This document shows, piece after piece, positions 7,543 to 17,355 of a stretch of 64,000 bases of DNA. Location of the stretch: NCBI GenBank assembly GCA_035759745.1, contig DASTUF010000077.1:34087-98086 (forward strand), read 5' to 3'. How positions within the stretch are numbered: the first letter of the stretch is position 1; every line of letters begins with the position of its first letter. Both the position numbers and the translations under genes were made by a program. The notes below the pieces were generated by a model, which had not been told where the DNA came from, did not search any database, and saw only the letters and a list, made by a program, of their open reading frames with translations. The DNA comes from CAMLHP01 sp035759745 (GTDB lineage Bacteria; Gemmatimonadota; Gemmatimonadetes; Gemmatimonadales; GWC2-71-9).

Positions 7543-8934
7543 TCAGACCTGGTCCCCGCTACCCCGTGGCGTGAGCGGCTCATTGAAGCCGGCCCGCCCC
7601 ATCGCGGTGAACGTGAGGCGCTTGCCCAGCTCCACGCCGGGCTGGTCGAACGGGTCGACGTTGTACCACACGCCGGCATAGCCGCACGCGACCTGAAGAA
7701 ACATCAGCAACTCGCCGACGCTGCCTGCGCCAAGGTCCGGCATGGTCAGCATCTGGTTCATCCGGCCCATGCGCGCCAGGGCGGACGATGTGGCGTCGAG
7801 TTCGGCCAGCAGCAGCTCGCCCAGACTGTGGCCGCCGAGATACGAGAGGTCGTCCGGCATCCCGTCAAGCGCGGGAATCGTCACGTCCTCGCCCGGGTCC
7901 TCGACCCGCACGAAGGTGATCGCCTTGTCGTACGGGCCCTCCATGAACAGCTGCACCTGGCTGTGCTGGTCGGTGGCTCCCACCGCGCCAACCGGCGTGG
8001 GCCCCGCATTCACCAGGGCGCCCCGGCGGTCGCGCGCCTTGCCCAGGCTCTCGGCCCACAGCTGCCGGAACCATTCGGCCAGCTCGCGCAGGCGGTCGGA
8101 GTAAGGCATCAACACGTGGATGCGTCCACCATGCCAGGTGTCGGAAGCCCAGAGCAGCGCGGCGAAGAGCGCCGGCGCGTTGGCCATGAGGTCGTCCGGT
8201 TCCGCCCGTTCCACAGCGCGGGCCGCACCCGTGAGCAGCGCCTCGATGTCGATGCCGACCAGCGCTGCCGGGAGCAGCCCCACCGGCGACAGCACGCTGT
8301 ATCGCCCGCCCACGCCGGATGGAACATCAAGCGCGGGGATCCCGTCGCGCTCGGCGATCTCCCTGAGCGCTCCGCGCTTCGGGTCGGTGGTGAAGACGAA
8401 GTGCCGCGCCGCTGCGGGGCCGAGCGCCTCCTCCAGCCAGTGCCGGACCACCAGGTACTGGGCCATGGTTTCGGCGGTGCCACCCGACTTGCTGATCACG
8501 TTGACCAGCACCCGGCGCGGGTCGATCCGGCGCAACGCGGCGGCGACCGACGTGGGATCCACATTCTCCAGCACGGTGAGTCGGGGGTAGAACTCGCGGC
8601 CCTCATCGCTCAACTCGTTCCACGCCGGCGGGCGAAGCGCATTCAGCAATGCCTTGGTGCCGAGGGCCGAGCCGCCGATGCCGAGCACGAGAACGTGGTC
8701 GTGGGCCTGCCCCATTCCTTCGGCGAAGGCGGAAATCTCGCGGACAGCGGCTTCCTGGTGGATCAGGTCGTAGAAGCCATAGTCGCCACCGGACCGGCGG
8801 GCGCGGACCTCACCCTGCACGGTCGGAAACCGGCGAGCCAGCTCGGCGAGCCGCTCTCGCGAGATCCCCCGCTCGCCATCCACGCCGCCGTCCAGTCCTT
8901 CCTGCAGCATGCGCCCATAATGGAGCCGGATCAC
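7543..8934 (-). CDS. pgi: Glucose-6-phosphate isomerase
   Basis: Interconverts glucose-6-phosphate and fructose-6-phosphate. The protein (463 aa) shows the SIS-fold signatures LGIGGSALGTKAL, ISKSGGTAET and the C-terminal GGHSLGELLLAE, plus QHSQVQLFMEGP. It belongs to the shorter bacterial/archaeal branch rather than the 550-residue enterobacterial type. I chose GTG at 8934, which makes a GTGA overlap with the upstream hydrolase stop; a reading to 9111 would overlap that gene and add non-conserved sequence. Confidence 0.95.
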   Translation of the reverse strand: MIRLHYGRMLQEGLDGGVDGERGISRERLAELARRFPTVQGEVRARRSGGDYGFYDLIHQEAAVREISAFAEGMGQAHDHVLVLGIGGSALGTKALLNALRPPAWNELSDEGREFYPRLTVLENVDPTSVAAALRRIDPRRVLVNVISKSGGTAETMAQYLVVRHWLEEALGPAAARHFVFTTDPKRGALREIAERDGIPALDVPSGVGGRYSVLSPVGLLPAALVGIDIEALLTGAARAVERAEPDDLMANAPALFAALLWASDTWHGGRIHVLMPYSDRLRELAEWFRQLWAESLGKARDRRGALVNAGPTPVGAVGATDQHSQVQLFMEGPYDKAITFVRVEDPGEDVTIPALDGMPDDLSYLGGHSLGELLLAELDATSSALARMGRMNQMLTMPDLGAGSVGELLMFLQVACGYAGVWYNVDPFDQPGVELGKRLTFTAMGRAGFNEPLTPRGSGDQV

Positions 8935-9707
8935 GCGACCTCCACCACGAGACCATCGTATGCCGGCTCGATGCCGGGCGGCAGCGCCGCCGCCAGCTCG
9001 GCGTGGCCGGTCTCGTGCGTCAAATGAGTGAGCAGCGTCCGCGTGGCGCCAACCTCCTGGGCCACGGCGATCGCCTCGGGAATGCTGAGATGGGTCGGGT
9101 GAGGCCGCCACCAGAGCGCATTCAGCACCAGCACTTCCAGGCCGCGCAGATGTTCCCGCACGTCAGGCGCGACCAGCTTGGCATCCGTAATGTAGGCGAA
9201 CGCCCCGATCCGGTAGCCGAACACCCGGAGGTAGCCGTGCTCCACCGCCAGCGGCAGTACCGGAATACCGACCACCATGGTCTCGACGCCGGGTTCCAGC
9301 GGGCCGGGCGCCAGCATCGGCTTGGAGGTGCCCTCGAACGGCTGGACCGCGTCGTCGAAGATGTAGGCGTACGAAGTCCGGATGCGATGGAGGGTCTCCG
9401 CCGGTCCGTGAATGGGCAGCGGATGCCCACGGCGTGACGAGAAGACCCGGAGATCATCGATGCCGGCGATGTGGTCGGCATGCTCGTGGGTGTACAGGAC
9501 AGCGTCCACGTCCCTCACCCGGGCGGCGAGCAGCTGCAGCCGCAATTCGGGCGGCGTGTCGAACAGCAGGGTGCGCCCTTCCACCTCCAGCAGCGCACCC
9601 GAGCGGGAGCGGTGGTCGCGCGGGTCGGTCGAGTGGCAAACCACGCAATCGCACCCGACCTGGGGAATACCGAAGGACGTTCCCGTCCCGAGAAACCGAA
9701 GCCGCAC
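8931..9707 (-). CDS. Metallo-beta-lactamase-fold hydrolase (PhnP-like)
   Basis: A 258-residue MBL-fold enzyme with N-terminus MRLRFLGTGTSFGIPQVGC, a Cys pair CDCVVC at 20-24, and the metal motif THEHADH (H74, H76, D78, H79). Later ligands are probably the Asp in AYITDAK and the His in LTHLTH. The layout resembles PhnP-type phosphodiesterases. Start GTG at 9707 lies two bases after the pyk TGA. A longer start at 9758 would overlap pyk and is not conserved. The substrate is unknown. Confidence 0.85.
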   Translation of the reverse strand: MRLRFLGTGTSFGIPQVGCDCVVCHSTDPRDHRSRSGALLEVEGRTLLFDTPPELRLQLLAARVRDVDAVLYTHEHADHIAGIDDLRVFSSRRGHPLPIHGPAETLHRIRTSYAYIFDDAVQPFEGTSKPMLAPGPLEPGVETMVVGIPVLPLAVEHGYLRVFGYRIGAFAYITDAKLVAPDVREHLRGLEVLVLNALWWRPHPTHLSIPEAIAVAQEVGATRTLLTHLTHETGHAELAAALPPGIEPAYDGLVVEVA

Positions 9708-9709
9708 CG

Positions 9710-11179
9710 TCAGACCGTCTCGACCTTGAGCAGGTTGGTGGTGCCGGGGCGGTCCCACGGCACTCCGGCGGTGACGACCACGCGGTCACCGGTCTCGGCG
9801 AGGCCCGCCTCGAGCAGCCGCTTCCGCGCCTCGGGCAGCATGTCCTCGTAGGTGGGGAGGTGATCCACCAGCGCCGGCACCACGCCCCAGATGAGCGCGA
9901 GCTGGCGGAAGGTTTCGGGCTCGGTGGTGAGCGCGAAGATGGGGACACCCGGGCGGTAGGACGCGACGGTGCGCGCGGTGAAGCCGCTGGACGTGAAGCA
10001 GACGATCACCGGGGACCGCATGAGGTCGGCAGCAGCGCAGGTGGCCACCGCGATCGCGGTTTCTGTCCGGGCGCCGCCGTGGTCGCTCTCGCGCCGCCCC
10101 AGCCGGGGATCGCCCTCGCTTCCGCGACCGGCGGCGAGGTCGAGCGCGGTGCTGCGGGGCGGCCGGCGCTGCTCCAGCTCGGCGGCGATGCGGACCATGG
10201 CCTGCACCGCCTGCAGCGGGTAGTCGCCGATGGCGGTTTCGGCCGAGAGCATCACCGCATCGGTGCCGTCGAGGATGGCGTTGGCGACGTCGGAGACTTC
10301 CGCCCGCGTGGGGCGCGGTGCGTGAATCATCGACTCCAGCATCTGGGTCGCGGTGATCACCGGCTTGGCGGCCAGGTTGGCCTCGCGGATGAGCCGCTTC
10401 TGCGCCAGCGGCACTTCCTCGAAGGGGAGCTCGACCCCGAGGTCGCCCCGCGCGACCATGATGGCGTCGGAGACCGCCAGAATGCCGGACAGGTTCTCCA
10501 GGGCCGTGTCCTTTTCGATCTTGGCGATGAGCCGGACCGACTTCGGGAGCAGGGCGCGCAGGTTCACCAGGTCATCCGGGCGCCGCACGAACGACATCGC
10601 CACGTAGTCCACGCCTGACTCCGCCAGGCGTGCGACTTCGTCGTGGTCGCGCTCGCTGATGGCGGGGGCGCTGACGTTCACGCCGGGCAGGTTGATTCCC
10701 TTGTTGCTGCGGAGCTCCCCGCCGAACACCACCAGGCCACTCACCCGGTCGCCCCGAATGTCGGTCACTTCCACGGCCAGCAGGCCATCGTCGAGCAGGA
10801 TGCGGGAGCCGGGACGCACATCCTGGGCGAGCGCGTCGTAGGTCGTTGGCAGTTCGCCGGCGACTGCGCTGGACATGGGGGCGAACACCACCCGCTGCCC
10901 CGGCTCCAGGAGAACCGGTGCGTCGAGCCGGCCCACCCGAATGCGGGGACCCTGGAGGTCCACCAGAATGGCGCCCGCCTTCCCTCTCGCCTGGCGCTCG
11001 GTCAGCACCTCTCGAAGCTGGCGAATCCATCCAGTGCGGACTTCAGGCGTCCCGTGGGAGGCATTGATGCGGACGACGTCCACGCCGGCGTCGAGCAGGG
11101 CAATCATCTGCTCCCGGCTGTCCCAACTGGGACCCAGGGTGGCCACGATCTTGGTCCGGCGATAGCGGGTACGGCTCAC
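9710..11179 (-). CDS. pyk: Pyruvate kinase
   Basis: Converts phosphoenolpyruvate and ADP to pyruvate and ATP. The 489-residue protein begins RTKIVATLGPSWDS and contains the active-site helix LIAKIEKD and MVARGDLGVELP, the K/Mg-binding hallmark, with an effector-like C-terminal domain. Length is normal. The start is GTG at 11179 with AAGGAG four bases upstream. It heads a minus-strand run with the MBL hydrolase, pgi and the aldolase-like gene, a glycolytic grouping. Confidence 0.97.
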   Translation of the reverse strand: MSRTRYRRTKIVATLGPSWDSREQMIALLDAGVDVVRINASHGTPEVRTGWIRQLREVLTERQARGKAGAILVDLQGPRIRVGRLDAPVLLEPGQRVVFAPMSSAVAGELPTTYDALAQDVRPGSRILLDDGLLAVEVTDIRGDRVSGLVVFGGELRSNKGINLPGVNVSAPAISERDHDEVARLAESGVDYVAMSFVRRPDDLVNLRALLPKSVRLIAKIEKDTALENLSGILAVSDAIMVARGDLGVELPFEEVPLAQKRLIREANLAAKPVITATQMLESMIHAPRPTRAEVSDVANAILDGTDAVMLSAETAIGDYPLQAVQAMVRIAAELEQRRPPRSTALDLAAGRGSEGDPRLGRRESDHGGARTETAIAVATCAAADLMRSPVIVCFTSSGFTARTVASYRPGVPIFALTTEPETFRQLALIWGVVPALVDHLPTYEDMLPEARKRLLEAGLAETGDRVVVTAGVPWDRPGTTNLLKVETV

Positions 11180-11447
11180 AGCGCTCCTTGGCGACGGTTC
11201 GAGGGGTCGGTGCGCAGTTTAGCCACCCTGAGGACCGGCCGCATCCCCCGCGACAGCATTGTTGCGAGGTTGCCACATTAGCCCCAGACTGAAGCACCAT
11301 CCCGGCGCATCGAAGTGTGGGCTTTCCAAGCTGTTGGCCTCTCCCGCCAGTTGCGGCAGCAGTGACACACTCTGGCCCCGCTCTTGCGCCCTGAAAGGTG
11401 ACCTTGATCACATTGCTTCGTTCGTGACCCTCGCCCCCGAGGCCTGC

Positions 11448-13136
11448 TTGCGGCACATCCTCACGGTAGGCGTGGAGGACTTCTTCCACGCTGACGCGTT
11501 CGGCCAGTTGATCCAGCCCCGGATCTGGAATCGATTCGAGCGGCGGCTGGAGCGGAGCACGCGTGCGGCCCTCGACCTGTGCGACGAGACTGGTGCCAAG
11601 GCGACGTTCTTCGTGCTGGGCTGGATCGCCGAGGTGGCGCCGGAGCTGGTGCGAGAGATCGCCGACCGAGGCCACGAGGTGGCCAGCCGCGGTTACGATC
11701 ACCGGAGCACCACCCGGCTCACTCCCGGCGAGTTCCGCGACGACCTCCAGCGCGCACGAGAAGTCATCGAACAGGCGTCCGGCCGCCCCGTCCTGGGCCA
11801 TCGCGCCGCTCGTCTGTGGTACCGGAGGGCGGATCTGTGGGCGCTCGACGTGCTGGCGGCCGAAGGCTACCTGTACGACTCGAGTCTGGCGCCGCTTTTT
11901 CGCGAGTTCGCCGACCAGCCGTGGCGGGAAGTGGTGCACGCGCACCCGACACCGTCCGGCTGCATCGAGGAGCTTCCGGTGAGCACCGCGACGGTACTGG
12001 GGCAGCGGATCCCGGTGGCGGGTGGCAACTACTTCCGGCAACTGCCCGAGGCCTTCGTTCGGCACGAGATCGCGCGCTGGATGCGCGAACGTCGCGAACC
12101 GTTCGTCATGTACTTCCATGCCTGGGAGCTCGACCCGGACCAGCCGAAGGTGGCCGCACCGCTGCTCCAGCGCGTGCGCCACTACCGCAATCTCGACCGG
12201 ATGCGCCGCATGCTGGCCGACGTGCTCCAGCAGGCGCCGTTCGGCAGCGCGGCTGAGCACCTGGGACTGGAATGCGCGCCCACGAGCCAGCCGGCGCCGG
12301 CGGTGGCTGCCGCCACGCCCTCCCCCTGCCCCCTCCCGTCTGACGGCCGGACGCCGGTCACCATCGTGGTGCCCTGCTACCACGAGGAGCGCTCGATTTC
12401 GTTCCTCGCCAACAGCATGACTGAAGTGTCCCTGGCGCTCGATTCCTTCGATCTCCGCTGGATCTTCGTGGACGATGGCTCGACCGATGGCACCTGGGAG
12501 CAGCTGCAGCACCACTTCGGGAGACGCGACGACGTCTTCCTCATGCGTCATCCCCGGAACCACGGCATCGCCGCGGCCATCCGCAGCGGAATCCTCCGGG
12601 CACGGACTGACATCGTCTGTTCCATCGACGCCGACTGCAGCTACGATCCGGTCGGGCTCGCCCGGATGATCCCGCTGCTGGGCCCGGGTGTGGACATGGT
12701 CACCGCATCGCCCTACCACGCCGACGGCGCGGTCCGCAACGTCCCGGCGTGGCGGCTGGGGCTGTCGCGGGGTCTCTCGCGGATCTACCAGGTGCTGCTG
12801 GGCAGGGACCTCGCTACCTGGACCAGCTGCTTCCGGGTCTATCGCCGCGGGTCGGTGGTGGCGCTGCGGGTGGACCGGGGTGATTTCCTCGGCGTGGCAG
12901 AACTGGCCGGCAGGATGGTGCTGGCAGGCGGCCGGATCGTGGAGCACCCCGAGACGCTCAACGTCCGGGTCCTGGGCCGGTCCAAACTCAAGGTCATCCG
13001 CACCATCGTCGGGCATGTAGCGCTTGGCGGAGAACTGTTTGCCCAGCGGGCACGCACGGCGCTCTGGCGGCGCACGGGGCTGGCCCGCATCCGCCGCAGG
13101 GTGGAGGAGCCGCTGCATGCGGATGGCGGGCTCTAG
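11448..13136 (+). CDS. Polysaccharide deacetylase-like domain fused to GT2 glycosyltransferase
   Basis: Two domains in one 562-residue chain. Residues 1-265 resemble the DUF3473-type deacetylases of exopolysaccharide (XrtA-type) loci; residues 300-560 are a GT-A family 2 glycosyltransferase (VTIVVPCYHEE, DDGSTD, IDADCSYDP). The deacetylase half lacks key residues: TVDVED is TVGVED, the HxxxH metal motif is RGYDH, and RAP is RAA, so hydrolase activity is doubtful. TTG at 11448 (GAGG five bases upstream) gives a family-like N-terminus; GTG at 11424 is an alternative. The next gene overlaps its end by 20 bp. Confidence 0.85.
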   Translation: MRHILTVGVEDFFHADAFGQLIQPRIWNRFERRLERSTRAALDLCDETGAKATFFVLGWIAEVAPELVREIADRGHEVASRGYDHRSTTRLTPGEFRDDLQRAREVIEQASGRPVLGHRAARLWYRRADLWALDVLAAEGYLYDSSLAPLFREFADQPWREVVHAHPTPSGCIEELPVSTATVLGQRIPVAGGNYFRQLPEAFVRHEIARWMRERREPFVMYFHAWELDPDQPKVAAPLLQRVRHYRNLDRMRRMLADVLQQAPFGSAAEHLGLECAPTSQPAPAVAAATPSPCPLPSDGRTPVTIVVPCYHEERSISFLANSMTEVSLALDSFDLRWIFVDDGSTDGTWEQLQHHFGRRDDVFLMRHPRNHGIAAAIRSGILRARTDIVCSIDADCSYDPVGLARMIPLLGPGVDMVTASPYHADGAVRNVPAWRLGLSRGLSRIYQVLLGRDLATWTSCFRVYRRGSVVALRVDRGDFLGVAELAGRMVLAGGRIVEHPETLNVRVLGRSKLKVIRTIVGHVALGGELFAQRARTALWRRTGLARIRRRVEEPLHADGGL

Positions 13137-14460
13137 CGTCGGCGTGGTGGGCGGAGGAGTGCTCGGGATGACCGTGGCACTCCGGCTGGCCCAGCAGGGG
13201 CACCAGGTGACGTTGCTGGAGTCGGCACCGGCCACCGGTGGCCTCGCGTCCCCCGAAGCCATCGGTGACGCCACCTGGGACCGGTTCTATCACGTCATGC
13301 TGCTCTCCGACAGCCACCTGGTTGGCCTGCTGGATGAGCTGGGCCTTCAGCACCGGGTGCATTGGCGCGAGACCCGGACCGGCTTCTACGGCGACGGCCG
13401 GCTTCACGAGATGTCATCCAGCCTCGACTTTGCCCGCTTCCCGCTCCTGACGCTGGCTGAGAAGGCGCGGCTCGCCGCGACCATCCTGCATGCGTCACGC
13501 GTCAGGAATCCGCTGCCCCTGGAGCAGGAGCCGGTCGAGCGGTGGTTGCGTCGCTGGTCGGGCGATCGCGTCTTCGAGCGCATGTGGCTGCCCCTGCTGC
13601 GGTCGAAGCTGGGCGAGAACTACCGCATCGCCAGCGCCGCCTTCCTGTGGGCCATCATCGCACGGCTCTATGCCGCCCGTCGTTCGGGGCTCAAACGCGA
13701 ACTGTTCGGCCACGTGGACGGCGGCTATGCCACCGTCCTCGGCGCGCTCGCGGGCCGGCTGGAAACCGTCGGCGTCATCACCCGCACCAGTGCTCGGGTG
13801 GAGCGGGTCCGGCGCATCGGCCACCGCTCGGCGCTGGACCTGGCCAGCGGCGCGGCCCTCGAGTTCGATCATGTAGTGCTGACGGTGCCCTGCCCCACCG
13901 TTTCCCGGATCTGCCCCGAGCTGAGCCCGGCCGAGCGAGAGCGCCTGAGCGCGGTCGTGTACCAGGGCATCATCTGCGGCTCGTTCCTGCTGTCACGGCC
14001 GCTGGGTGGTTACTACGTCACCAATATCGTGGACGAGGGATTCCCCTTCACCGGCGTAATCGAGATGACGACGCTGGTGGACCCGGCGAGCTTCGGCGGC
14101 CGGACCCTGGTCTACCTGCCGCGCTACCTGGCCCAGAACGCCTCGGGGTGGGATCAGGATGACGAGTGGCACCGGGCGCAGTTCCTTGCCGGCTTGCAGC
14201 GGATGTATCCGGAGCTCCGAGAGGAGCACGTCCTGGCGGCCAGGGTTTCGCGCGCGCGCGATGTGCTGGCGGTGACGACACTCGACTACTCCCGCCGCTG
14301 CCTTCCGCCGCTGCGCACGTCACTGCCCGGCGTCTATGTGGTGAATTCCGCCCAGATCGCACACGGAACGCTCAATGTGAACGAAACACTGGCGCTGGCG
14401 GAGCGGCAGGCCGCGGCGCTCGCGGCAGAGTGGTCCGGAGCAGCGCTGGAGGCAGCATGA
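13117..14460 (+). CDS. FAD-dependent oxidoreductase (protoporphyrinogen oxidase/mutase-like)
   Basis: A 447-residue flavoprotein with the dinucleotide-binding GVVGGGVLGMTVALRLA at the N-terminus followed by VTLLESAPATGGLAS, and a C-terminal FAD contact GVYVVNSAQIAHGTLNVNE. Amine-oxidase-like proteins of this kind often sit in surface-glycan loci beside GT2 enzymes; their substrates are usually unknown. ATG at 13117 has GGAGGAG seven bases upstream inside the previous gene; ATG at 13123 is possible. It ends in an ATGA overlap with the next deacetylase. Confidence 0.8.
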   Translation: MRMAGSSVGVVGGGVLGMTVALRLAQQGHQVTLLESAPATGGLASPEAIGDATWDRFYHVMLLSDSHLVGLLDELGLQHRVHWRETRTGFYGDGRLHEMSSSLDFARFPLLTLAEKARLAATILHASRVRNPLPLEQEPVERWLRRWSGDRVFERMWLPLLRSKLGENYRIASAAFLWAIIARLYAARRSGLKRELFGHVDGGYATVLGALAGRLETVGVITRTSARVERVRRIGHRSALDLASGAALEFDHVVLTVPCPTVSRICPELSPAERERLSAVVYQGIICGSFLLSRPLGGYYVTNIVDEGFPFTGVIEMTTLVDPASFGGRTLVYLPRYLAQNASGWDQDDEWHRAQFLAGLQRMYPELREEHVLAARVSRARDVLAVTTLDYSRRCLPPLRTSLPGVYVVNSAQIAHGTLNVNETLALAERQAAALAAEWSGAALEAA

Positions 14461-15434
14461 GCAGAGCCTTGCCCGTCGGGTCGGTCTCACTCGACACCGA
14501 CAACCTCTGGTCCTACCTCAAGACTCACGGCGACGACGCCTGGCGCAGCTGGCCCTCATACCTGGACCGCTTCGTGCCGCTGGCACTCGACGCACTGGAC
14601 GAGGCCGGCCTCTCGATCACGTTCTTCATCGTGGGCCGTGACGCCGCACTGGCTCCCGACCGCGATGTCCTGCGCTCGGTGGTCGAAGCGGGCCATCACG
14701 TCGGCAATCACAGCTACGAGCACGAGCCGTGGCTGCACCGGTACTCCCGCGACGCGATCGCCGCCGAGATCGCCCGGGCCGAGAACGCCATCGCCGCCTG
14801 CACCGGCGAGCGACCCACCGGGTTTCGCGGTCCGGGGTTCAGCTGGAGCGCCGATGTGCTTGAGGTACTGGCTGAGCGGGGATACCGCTATGACGCGTCC
14901 ACCCTGCCGACGTTCGTGGGGCCGCTGGCCCGCGCCTACTACTTCCGCTCCACCACGCTGACTGCCGAGCAGCGCGCCGAGCGTGCTGCGCTCTTCGGCG
15001 GATTCCGTGAGGGGTTCCGGCCGACTCGCCCCTACCGCTGGCAGCTCACGAGCGGACGGACCCTGCTCGAAATCCCGGTGTCCACGATTCCAGTGGTCAA
15101 GGCACCTTTTCACCTCACGTACCTGCTCTACCTCAGCCGCGTATCCGAGCGACTGATGTGGAGCTACCTGCGGAGCGCGATCGCAGCACACCAGATGCTG
15201 GGCATCGGACCCAGCTTCCTGCTCCACCCGCTCGACCTGTTGAGCGGCGAGCACGCGCCCGAGTTGCGGTTCTTTCCCGGCATGGATCTGCCGGCAGCCC
15301 GCAAGCGGGACCTGTTCGTCCGCATCCTGCTGCTGTTGCGGGAGCACTTCATGCTCGGCCCGATGGCCACACACGCCGACGCGCTGGAAACGCAGGCAAG
15401 TGCGCGACTCGGCTTGCGACTGGCGGTAGCCTGA
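14457..15434 (+). CDS. Polysaccharide deacetylase (NodB-like)
   Basis: A 325-residue carbohydrate deacetylase. Unlike the fused domain upstream, its active site looks complete: SLDTDN supplies the catalytic Asp pair, HVGNHSYEHE gives the HxxxH metal motif, and TGFRGPGFSWS is the RxPxF motif. ATG at 14457 overlaps the preceding TGA (ATGA), indicating coupling. It probably removes acyl groups from a surface or secreted polysaccharide made by this locus; no signal peptide is evident, so it may act on lipid-linked precursors at the cytoplasmic face. Confidence 0.87.
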   Translation: MSRALPVGSVSLDTDNLWSYLKTHGDDAWRSWPSYLDRFVPLALDALDEAGLSITFFIVGRDAALAPDRDVLRSVVEAGHHVGNHSYEHEPWLHRYSRDAIAAEIARAENAIAACTGERPTGFRGPGFSWSADVLEVLAERGYRYDASTLPTFVGPLARAYYFRSTTLTAEQRAERAALFGGFREGFRPTRPYRWQLTSGRTLLEIPVSTIPVVKAPFHLTYLLYLSRVSERLMWSYLRSAIAAHQMLGIGPSFLLHPLDLLSGEHAPELRFFPGMDLPAARKRDLFVRILLLLREHFMLGPMATHADALETQASARLGLRLAVA

Positions 15435-15543
15435 CCGGGAATCGAACGGTTCGACTGGAAGTTTGACACTCGCACGTAGCCGGGAGGATGGCGCACGGGT
15501 TGCACTGCTCGAGCGCCTGACCCCCTATTCAGGAATGGACGGA

Positions 15544-17355
15544 ATGCCGCTTTCCTTCGGACCCGACGGTAGTGCCCAGTGGTCGCTTCGCAAGATTGCC
15601 GTCATCGGTCCCGGCATCGTCGGGACGCCAATGGCGGCGCTGCTGGCGCACGCACGCATCACCGAAGGAACCAGGACGCCCGCCCACGTGGTCGTGCTGC
15701 AGCGGGCCTCGATCACGTCCGGCTGGAAAGTCGAGGCCATCAACGCGGGACGGTCGCCCATTGGCGGGGTCGAGCCCGAGCTCGACGCCATCATTCGCGA
15801 CACCGTCCAGGCGGGGCTGCTCTCGGCCACCCACGATTACGGCACGCTGCGGGATGCGGACGTGGTGCTGGTCTGCGTCCAGACCGACAAGAAGGGCTGG
15901 GGCCCCGACTACGGCCCGCTGCTCGACGCGCTCCATGCGACGGCACGTGAACTGGCCCAGCGCGAACCCGGCCAGCTGCCCCTGGTGATCATCGAGTCCA
16001 CCCTGGCGCCGTCGTCGATGGCCACCATCGTCCGTGACCTCTTCGCCGAACACGGCCTCGAGGACGGGGTGGACGTGCTCCTTGCCAACAGCCCCAACCG
16101 GGTCATGCCGGGGCGGCTGGTGGAGCGGGTGGCCGACTCGGACAAGCTGGTGGCGGGCACGGACCCCCGCACAACGGCCCTGGTGGCCCGCCTCTATCGC
16201 CATGTCGTACGGCGGGGCGCGCTGCACCAGGCGTCAAGTCTCACGGCCGAAATCGTGAAGACGCTGGAGAATGCGTATCGCGATGTCCGCATCGCGTTCG
16301 CAGCCGAGCTGGCGCGGTGGTGCGATGAACGCGACATCGACTTCTTCTCGTTGCGTGATGCCGTCAATGCCCGGCTGGAGCAGGCCGACGCGGCGTCGTG
16401 GGATGGTGGTGCGGTTCCTAGCGGCGCACTCCTGGTGCCGATGATCGGCGTGGGTGGACATTGCCTGCCCAAGGACGGCGTGCTGCTCTGGTGGCGGCGG
16501 CGCGAAGCGGGACATGATCCCCGCTCCAGCCTCATCCTGCAGGCCCGGCGGATCAATGATGCCGCGCCCCAGGTGGCGATCGACATGATCGAGCGGCAGG
16601 CAGGCCCGGTGCGCGGCCGTCGCGTTGCCCTGCTCGGTGTGGCCTATCGCTTCGACTCGGAAGACACCCGCAACTCCCCCACGCTGGCGCTGGCGCGCCG
16701 GCTCGAGGCCCGGGGCGCGGTGGTCACGCTGCACGACCCCCACGTCCACGAGCGCGACCAGAACCTGGTGCGGTCCGGGATGGCGGAGGCGTTCTCGCGG
16801 CAAATCGGGACGACGGTCTCGGAGGCCCAGCTCCTGGTGTTCTGCAGCGCGCATGCGGCCTACCGCGATTCGCTGACTGACATCCTGGCCGAGGCCCCGT
16901 CGGCCGAGGCGGTGTTCGATGGCGCCAACGTGTTCCGGCGCAAGGATGTGGAATCGCTGGGTGTCTCGTACAGCGGCATTGGGCGGGGTAGCCGTGGGCC
17001 CGGGCCTGAACTGATTTCCTTTGCCCTGGATGCCTTCCGGGCCATGGAGCGCGGTCTGGCCAACGAAGTGCTTGTGACCGTGCGTTTCCTGAATGAGCGC
17101 TACGCCGCGAATGACTTCAATCGGGCCACGCTGGAAGAGGTGCGGCTGTTGGCGGGGACCTGCGTCACCGGGTGCGCGATCGCGGAACCGGGACCGGTGT
17201 ACCAGATCGCCGCGCACGATGGCTGGGTGCCGTCGCTGGTACGGATTGCCGTGCGAGCTGGCCGGCGGCGGCGCTTCAGCGACCGGATAGGTGGCGTACC
17301 TGAACTCCTGGGAAGGTGGCTACGGGAGGACTCGGCCGAAACCGCCGCCGGATGA
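15544..17355 (+). CDS. Nucleotide-sugar dehydrogenase with long C-terminal extension
   Basis: UDP-glucose/UDP-ManNAc dehydrogenase family: oxidises a nucleotide sugar to the uronic acid. The Rossmann motif IAVIGPGIVGTP is at the N-terminus and the catalytic Cys is in GVGGHCLPKD. The family normally ends near 430-450 residues; here about 130 more residues follow (from VSYSGIGRG, with RFLNERYAANDF and LLAGTCVTGCAIA), with no match I recognise. ATG at 15544 has AGGA nine bases upstream; ATG 15535 and TTG 15463 are in-frame alternatives. The last 80 bp overlap the convergent gene. Confidence 0.88.
   Translation: MPLSFGPDGSAQWSLRKIAVIGPGIVGTPMAALLAHARITEGTRTPAHVVVLQRASITSGWKVEAINAGRSPIGGVEPELDAIIRDTVQAGLLSATHDYGTLRDADVVLVCVQTDKKGWGPDYGPLLDALHATARELAQREPGQLPLVIIESTLAPSSMATIVRDLFAEHGLEDGVDVLLANSPNRVMPGRLVERVADSDKLVAGTDPRTTALVARLYRHVVRRGALHQASSLTAEIVKTLENAYRDVRIAFAAELARWCDERDIDFFSLRDAVNARLEQADAASWDGGAVPSGALLVPMIGVGGHCLPKDGVLLWWRRREAGHDPRSSLILQARRINDAAPQVAIDMIERQAGPVRGRRVALLGVAYRFDSEDTRNSPTLALARRLEARGAVVTLHDPHVHERDQNLVRSGMAEAFSRQIGTTVSEAQLLVFCSAHAAYRDSLTDILAEAPSAEAVFDGANVFRRKDVESLGVSYSGIGRGSRGPGPELISFALDAFRAMERGLANEVLVTVRFLNERYAANDFNRATLEEVRLLAGTCVTGCAIAEPGPVYQIAAHDGWVPSLVRIAVRAGRRRRFSDRIGGVPELLGRWLREDSAETAAG

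Noticed and set aside
15464..15492. TTGACA as a -35 box for the nucleotide-sugar dehydrogenase
   Set aside because: No -10-like hexamer lies 16-18 bp downstream, and the gene is probably in the same operon as the upstream deacetylase.
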